A stretch of 64,000 bases of DNA. Origin: Paraburkholderia kirstenboschensis. Lineage in GTDB: Bacteria > Pseudomonadota > Gammaproteobacteria > Burkholderiales > Burkholderiaceae. A program made the position numbers and the translations under genes. How positions within the stretch are numbered: the stretch's first letter is position 1; every line of letters begins with the position of its first letter. The DNA lies in contig NZ_CAJHCR010000006.1 of the NCBI RefSeq assembly GCF_904848585.1, forward strand, positions 62,001-126,000. The letters run 5' to 3'. Under the pieces are notes generated by a model. It was not told the origin of the DNA and ran no database searches. It saw nothing but the letters and a program-made list of their open reading frames with translations. Shown one piece after another: positions 60,917-64,000 of this stretch.

Positions 60917-62596
60917 TTACGCGTGAGCCGGTTGACGCGACGCGTACACGCGTTCCTTGAACGGGGCCATGCCGATGCGGGTGTACGTGTCGATGAAACG
61001 CTCGCCTTCATGGCGGTTTTCAACGAACGTGTCGATCACCTTCGTCATCACGTCCGGCATTTCTTCCGCCGAGAACGACGGGCCGATCACGCGGCCCAGG
61101 TGAGCGCCGGTCGCGCCCGTGCCCTGCTCGCCGCCGAGCGTCACCTGATACCACTCAGAGCCGTCTTTATCGACGCCCAGAATGCCGATATTGCCGACGT
61201 GGTGATGACCGCAAGCGTTGATGCAACCCGAGATGTTCAGCGATACGTCGCCCAGGTCGTACACGTAGTCGAGATCGTTGAAACGTTCCTGAATGGCGAG
61301 TGCAATCGGAATCGACTTCGCATTCGCAAGCGAGCAGAAATCGCCGCCCGGGCACGCGATGATGTCGGTGAGCAAACCAATGTTCGGCGTCGCGAAACCT
61401 TGTGCCTTGGCCTTTTCCCACAACGCGAAAAGGTCGCGCTTTTTGACGTTCGCGAGAATCAGGTTCTGTTCGTGCGACACGCGGATCTCGCCCAGCGAGT
61501 ACTCGTCGGCCCAATCGGCAACCGCTTCCATTTGCGCGTCGGTGGCGTCGCCCGGCGCGACTACGCCGTTCTTCAGCGACAGCGTGACCGCCGCATAGCC
61601 CGAGACCTTATGCGGACGCACGTTGCGCTCGACCCAGCGGGCGAACGCGCGGTTTTCCAGCAGATGCTTTTCGAACGAGGCGTCTGTGTCGGCCAGCTTC
61701 TCGTACACCGGCGGCTGGAAGTATTGCGACACGCGATCCAACTCGGCCTGCGTGAGCGTCGAAGGGCCGTCCTTCAGGTGCTGCCATTCTTCCTCGACCT
61801 GCGCGGCGAACTTCTCCGGGGAGAGCGCCTTCACGAGGATCTTGATGCGCGCCTTGTACATGTTGTCGCGGCGGCCGTAGCGGTTGTACACACGCAGCAC
61901 GGCTTCGCTGTAGGTCAGCAGGTGCTGCCACGGCAAGTCTTTGCGGATCACCGCGCCGACGATCGGCGTGCGGCCCAGACCGCCGCCCGCCAGAATGTCG
62001 ACCACGAGCTCGCCCTGAGCATTGCGCTTCACATACACGCCCATGTCATGAATCTGCACGGCGGCACGGTCTTCCTGCGAACCGGACACGGCAATCTTGA
62101 ACTTGCGCGGCAGCCACGCGAACTCGGGGTGGAACGTCGACCACTGACGCAGAATTTCCGCCCAGGGACGCGGATCGACGAATTCGTCCGGAGCCACGCC
62201 TGCGAACTGATCGGCGGTGATGTTGCGGATGCAATTGCCCGAGGTCTGAATGCCGTGCATCTGCACCGACGCAAGCTTGCGCAAAATCTCCGGCGTTTCC
62301 TCGAGCTTGATCCAGTTGTACTGGATGTTCGAACGCGTGGAGAAATGGCCGTAGCCCCGGTCGTGCTCGCGCGCGATCTTCCCGAGCATGCGCAGCTGGT
62401 CGCTGCGCAGATTGCCGTACGGAATCGCGATGCGGTGCATGTACGCGTGGCGCTGGTAGTACAGACCGTTCTGCAGACGCAGCGGACGGAACTCCTCTTC
62501 GCTCAATTCGCCCGACAAACGGCGGCGAACCTGATCGGCGTACTGCGCAACCCGTTCATCGACGATGGTCTGGTCGTACTGATCGTATTGGTACAT
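60917..62596 (-). CDS. cysI: Sulfite reductase haemoprotein subunit
   Basis: Encodes 559 aa from ATG at 62596. The sirohaem/4Fe-4S cysteines are C415, C421, C458 and C462 (ACPGGDFCS and SGCINACGH), the standard Cx5C-x36-Cx3C spacing. Other conserved parts are YGHFSTRSNIQYNWI and GNCIRNITADQFAGV. It reduces sulfite to sulfide. A flavoprotein CysJ is not in the window, so electrons must come from another donor. It is first in the cys unit and divergent from cysB. Confidence 0.95.
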   Translation of the reverse strand: MYQYDQYDQTIVDERVAQYADQVRRRLSGELSEEEFRPLRLQNGLYYQRHAYMHRIAIPYGNLRSDQLRMLGKIAREHDRGYGHFSTRSNIQYNWIKLEETPEILRKLASVQMHGIQTSGNCIRNITADQFAGVAPDEFVDPRPWAEILRQWSTFHPEFAWLPRKFKIAVSGSQEDRAAVQIHDMGVYVKRNAQGELVVDILAGGGLGRTPIVGAVIRKDLPWQHLLTYSEAVLRVYNRYGRRDNMYKARIKILVKALSPEKFAAQVEEEWQHLKDGPSTLTQAELDRVSQYFQPPVYEKLADTDASFEKHLLENRAFARWVERNVRPHKVSGYAAVTLSLKNGVVAPGDATDAQMEAVADWADEYSLGEIRVSHEQNLILANVKKRDLFALWEKAKAQGFATPNIGLLTDIIACPGGDFCSLANAKSIPIALAIQERFNDLDYVYDLGDVSLNISGCINACGHHHVGNIGILGVDKDGSEWYQVTLGGEQGTGATGAHLGRVIGPSFSAEEMPDVMTKVIDTFVENRHEGERFIDTYTRIGMAPFKERVYASRQPAHA

Positions 62597-62639
62597 TCGG
62601 GGACCCCAATTTTTTGCGTTACCGCGTGACACGAGGCGA

Positions 62640-62838
62640 TCCGCAGGCCAGCACTCCGGTTTCGCCGCGCTCTGAACATCTGTGTTTGTCAGCTGGATCG
62701 AGTCAGGGTTTAGACCTATCTCTCATTTGCTTATAACAAATACAGATATCCATATTGAAAAAGATGGACAGATCGTAATAAACTCGCCTTATATTTCAAA
62801 CGACTAAAAAATTCTTTTGATATGCGGAGAGGTTATAT
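62640..62838. promoter_or_regulatory. Divergent cysI / cysB control region
   Basis: The stretch from about 62715 to 62838 is markedly AT-rich and separates cysI from cysB. It includes TTATAACAAATA and TTTCAAACGACTAAAAAATT segments of the kind bound by CysB. TTGCTT (62727-62732) and CATATT (62751-62756), 18 bp apart, could form a plus-strand promoter. GGAGAGG at 62825-62831 is the cysB ribosome site. Exact operators cannot be set by eye. Confidence 0.5.
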
Positions 62839-63780
62839 ATGAACCTGCATCAGTTCCGCTTCGTCCGCGAGGCTGTGCGGCAGAACTTCAACCTGACCGA
62901 AGCGGCCAAGGCGCTGTATACAAGCCAGCCAGGCGTTTCGAAGGCAATCATCGAGCTCGAGGACGAGCTGGGCGTCGAAATCTTCACACGCCACGGCAAG
63001 CGCGTTCGCTCGCTAACCGAGCCGGGCCGGATCATTCTTCAGTCGGTTGAGCGGATCTTGCAGGAAGTCGAGAGTCTGAAGCGCGTCGGTAAGGACTACG
63101 CGGCGCAGGACCAGGGCAACCTCGTGATCGCCGCCACGCACACCCAGGCGCGCTACTCGCTGCCCGCCGCCATCGCCGAATTCAAAAAACGCTTTCCCAA
63201 AGTCCACCTTTCGATACTGCAAGGAAGCCCGACGCAGGTCGCCGAGATGGTGCTGCACGACCAGGCGGACCTCGCCATCGCCACCGAGGCGATCGCCAAC
63301 TATAAGGAACTGGTCTCGCTGCCGTGTTTCCAGTGGCATCACGTGGCGGTGATGCAGCCGGACCATCCTCTGCTCGACCGCAAACTTTTGTCGCTGGATG
63401 ATCTGACCCAATATCCGCTGATCACTTACGACAACGCGTTCGCCGGCCGCACCAAGATCAACGAGGCGTTCCGGCTGCGCGGGCTGCATCCGGACATCGT
63501 GCTGGAGGCCATCGACGCCGACGTGATCAAAACCTACGTGGAACTGGGTCTCGGCGTCGGCATCATGGCGGACATTGCGTTCAACGCCGAGCGCGACCGC
63601 CATTTGCGGGCAATGCCGGTCGGCCACCTGTTCGGCAGCAATGTGACGCGAGTCGCGCTCAAACACGGCGCGTACCTGCGCAGCTATGTGTACACGCTCG
63701 TCGAACTGCTGTCGCCGAGCATGAACCGCAAGCTGATCGAACAGGCGCTCAAGGGCGAACACGAAACCTACGAACTTTGA
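62839..63780 (+). CDS. cysB: CysB-family LysR regulator
   Basis: Encodes 313 aa. The helix-turn-helix is MNLHQFRFVREAVRQNFNLT through TSQPGVSKAIIELEDELGVE (about 1-60). The effector domain has VIAATHTQARYSLPAAIAEF and TYVELGLGVGIMADIAF, diagnostic of CysB/Cbl. CysB activates sulfate assimilation genes with N-acetylserine as inducer. Divergent placement next to cysI supports direct control of the cys unit. Confidence 0.93.
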   Translation: MNLHQFRFVREAVRQNFNLTEAAKALYTSQPGVSKAIIELEDELGVEIFTRHGKRVRSLTEPGRIILQSVERILQEVESLKRVGKDYAAQDQGNLVIAATHTQARYSLPAAIAEFKKRFPKVHLSILQGSPTQVAEMVLHDQADLAIATEAIANYKELVSLPCFQWHHVAVMQPDHPLLDRKLLSLDDLTQYPLITYDNAFAGRTKINEAFRLRGLHPDIVLEAIDADVIKTYVELGLGVGIMADIAFNAERDRHLRAMPVGHLFGSNVTRVALKHGAYLRSYVYTLVELLSPSMNRKLIEQALKGEHETYEL

Positions 63781-63822
63781 ACTCACAACCGCTTCCTGCT
63801 ATCCCGCTACGGAGACCCATCG

Positions 63823-64000
63823 ATGACGTCGCATAACAACAGACTTCGCGGCCTCGCCGCCCTCGGCGCTCTTTTGTTCGCCACCGCAGCACACGCCGAC
63901 ATCAAGGTCGGCATCGATCTGTCGAGCACCGGCCCCGCAGCGGTGATCGGCATTACGAGCAAGAACGCAATGCTGATGTGGCCGGCCACCGTCGCCGGCC
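63823..64000 (+). CDS. ABC transporter periplasmic binding protein, 5' fragment
   Basis: The first 59 codons are present, from ATG at 63823 with GGAGA 8 bp upstream. A signal peptide (RLRGLAALGALLFATAAHA) is followed by DIKVGIDLSSTGPAAVIGIT, the opening of LivJ-type (Peripla_BP_6) binding proteins. The substrate is often branched-chain amino acids or related small molecules. The gene runs out of the window. It is 42 bp after cysB, and no terminator is visible between them. Confidence 0.8.
   Translation, partial: MTSHNNRLRGLAALGALLFATAAHADIKVGIDLSSTGPAAVIGITSKNAMLMWPATVAG

Overview
This 64 kb window is GC-rich chromosomal DNA of a Burkholderiales bacterium, most likely Paraburkholderia or Burkholderia. 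The evidence is gene content and order: a glucokinase fused to a HexR/RpiR regulator after pgl, a DUF3460 gene before scpA, panC-panD, DUF2486-holC-pepA, lptFG, 6S RNA after zapA, a DUF934 gene inside the cys operon, and a solitary vgrG module. The assignment rests on recognised protein families; no database search was run.

Layout. 1-2.9 kb: end of zwf, then pgl and glk-hexR (Entner-Doudoroff / glucose entry). 3-7.7 kb: bestrophin-like channel, an LprI-like secreted protein, a large Orn/Lys/Arg decarboxylase and dcd. 8-11.3 kb: a SodC-like lipoprotein lacking several metal ligands, the Fe-S carrier Mrp/ApbC, an OmpA-family lipoprotein and a possible small RNA. 11.3-19.7 kb: metG, then tamB and tamA. 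20.1-22.7 kb: DUF3460, scpA, panC, panD. 22.8-23.0 kb: a striking 9-bp/8-bp minisatellite, followed by a solitary parA and a PaaI-like thioesterase.

24.5-36.5 kb is a cobalamin salvage, assembly and uptake block. cobQ lies on the minus strand; cobU-cobD-cobC-btuF lie on the plus strand. The minus-strand unit btuB-btuC-btuD-cobT-cobS-cobC(phosphatase) is preceded by a clear sigma70-type promoter and a cobalamin riboswitch. 36.6-49.3 kb is housekeeping: zapB-like, zapA, 6S RNA, EVE-domain protein, SIMPL protein, lgt, a LysR regulator divergent from ilvD, a small cytochrome c, DUF2486, holC, pepA, lptF, lptG and cbiX.

49.8-56.4 kb is the accessory island. It holds a type VI secretion spike gene (vgrG), an unrecognised gene, and a small protein with the HxxGxAxD...HxH pattern of LAS/M15 peptidoglycan peptidases. 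Next come a secreted cysteine-containing protein that may be its immunity partner, and a second, decayed copy of the pair. In the second copy the toxin tail is cut by an amber codon and the immunity-like gene is frameshifted exactly at an A AAA AAG heptamer. A degenerate PAAR-like remnant follows. The island sits between convergent cbiX and cobA and looks inserted there. This is the most novel part of the window.

56.4-64 kb is the assimilatory sulfate pathway (cysI, DUF934, cysH, cysD, cysN, and cobA for sirohaem) with the divergent regulator cysB, and the start of an ABC-transporter binding protein. No tRNA, rRNA, CRISPR array or intact insertion sequence was seen.
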